Part shown: piece by piece, positions 63,408-64,000 of the stretch
Position numbering within the stretch: position 1 is the first letter of the stretch
Layout of the letters: each line of letters begins with the position of its first letter
DNA from: Zobellia russellii
GTDB taxonomy: Bacteria; Bacteroidota; Bacteroidia; Flavobacteriales; Flavobacteriaceae
Direction: 5' to 3'
Length of the DNA: 64,000 bases
NCBI RefSeq assembly: GCF_018728565.1
Contig: NZ_JACSOI010000001.1
Coordinates: 496,001 to 560,000, forward strand
Made by a program: the position numbers and the translations under genes
Notes under the pieces: generated by a model
Told to the model about the DNA's origin: nothing
The model's database searches: none
Seen by the model: the letters and a program-made list of their open reading frames with translations, nothing else

Positions 63408-64000
63408 ATGAAATTAAATCTAAAATTAGTTTTTTTCTGTCTTGGAATACTCATGGTCAGTGGTTGTGGGGAACTTGGTGGCAACCGTACCATTCGCTTG
63501 GCACATGGCTTGGATGTGAACCACTCCGTACATAAGGCCATGGTTAAAATGGGCGAAGACCTAAAAGAAATTTCTGGAGGCAAGATGTTGTTGGAAATCT
63601 ACCCCAATCAACAATTGGGTACTGAACGTCAATGTTTGGAACTGTTGCAAATAGGAAGTCTGGATATGACCAAGGTGTCTGTTGGAACTTTGGAAAACTT
63701 TGCGCCTAAAATGAAAGTGCTAGGTCTGCCCTTCCTTTTCAGGGATAGACAACATTCCTTTGATGTACTTGATGGGCCCATTGGTCAGGAATTGTTGAAC
63801 GATGGCGAAAAATATTGGCTTAAAGGGCTAGGGTATTATGATGCGGGAAGCCGTAGTTTTTACACTAAAGATAGACCTGTTAACAATCCGGATGACCTAG
63901 AGGGATTAAAGATTAGGGTAATGGAGAGTGTCACGGCCATGGATATGGTTAAGGACCTTGGAGGTTCGCCTACTCCTATTTCTTGGGGAGAACTGTACAC
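63408..64000 (+). CDS. TRAP transporter solute-binding protein (DctP family), N-terminal part
   Basis: About 197 residues are in the window and the frame continues past the right edge. A lipoprotein signal (MVSGC, Cys20) is followed by RTIRLAHGLDVNHSVHKA and VLGLPFLFRD, as in DctP/UehA-type binding proteins, with the substrate-anchoring Arg in LKIRVMES. Placement just after uxaC suggests hexuronates as cargo. The membrane subunits would be expected outside the window. Confidence 0.88.
   Translation, partial: MKLNLKLVFFCLGILMVSGCGELGGNRTIRLAHGLDVNHSVHKAMVKMGEDLKEISGGKMLLEIYPNQQLGTERQCLELLQIGSLDMTKVSVGTLENFAPKMKVLGLPFLFRDRQHSFDVLDGPIGQELLNDGEKYWLKGLGYYDAGSRSFYTKDRPVNNPDDLEGLKIRVMESVTAMDMVKDLGGSPTPISWGELY

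Overview
This window looks like chromosome from a marine, algae-associated member of the Flavobacteriaceae (Zobellia/Maribacter/Arenibacter-like; the genus cannot be fixed from sequence alone). The reasons are: AT-rich DNA; Bacteroidetes-type promoters (a -7 box TAnnTTTG, sometimes with a TTG or TTTG about 18-19 bp upstream) and almost no Shine-Dalgarno sequences; families typical of flavobacteria (an IPExxxVDY protein next to pyk, a viroplasmin-RNase H, a DUF3857 transglutaminase, an OmpA protein with thrombospondin type 3 repeats, a long PurF); and sugar-acid genes (uxaC with a TRAP transporter, a sugar-acid dehydratase). No rRNA, tRNA, insertion sequence, prophage or CRISPR array was seen.

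Positions 1-15521 form a nitrate assimilation island. It holds the end of a NarK-type transporter, an FNR-like regulator with four well placed cysteines, a nitrate ABC transporter (nrtABCD), an outer-membrane barrel, an orphan NarL-type response regulator, and a glycoside hydrolase of family 13 broken by an in-frame stop. It continues with a single-chain nitrate reductase (molybdenum domain, FAD/NADH domain and [2Fe-2S] domain together), a rubredoxin-tailed protein resembling a nitrite/sulfite reductase, and a Kelch lipoprotein. A 16-bp palindrome, TACGTAT-N2-ATACGTA, recurs upstream of nrtA, of the response regulator and of the reductase. It has the 7-2-7 geometry of NarL sites and probably ties the island together.

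Positions 15575-24366 hold an operon of a PLP enzyme, a DUF1611 protein and an enolase-superfamily epimerase, with a candidate operator at its start. This resembles D-glutamate or dipeptide metabolism. A secreted zinc metalloprotease, a TSUP permease and a sodium:solute symporter follow. Positions 24396-38501 are mostly housekeeping: a DUF3857 protein, riboflavin synthase, pdxA, the DUF177-rpmF-fabH-accB-accC block, an FAD oxidoreductase, and a sugar-acid dehydratase with a GreA-like partner. Positions 38699-41848 hold small or stress-type genes: a cupredoxin, an AhpD-like protein, a 50-residue His/Cys-rich protein, an AraC regulator and a PAS protein. Positions 41877-50673 carry acpP-fabF-rnc-IPExxxVDY-pyk on the minus strand, then purN, rnhA, a PfkB kinase and purF.

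The most novel feature is at 50745-51545. Four short units lie in tandem between purF and sodA, each with its own -7 box, a nearly invariant 40-nt core starting at the predicted transcription start, and a rho-independent terminator whose stem shows compensatory changes. I read this as a four-copy sibling small RNA array. The rest (51633-64000) holds sodA, an AddA-like helicase-nuclease, kbl, an OmpA porin, an AddB-like nuclease, an SDR enzyme, and the start of a hexuronate locus (uxaC plus a TRAP solute-binding protein that runs off the window).
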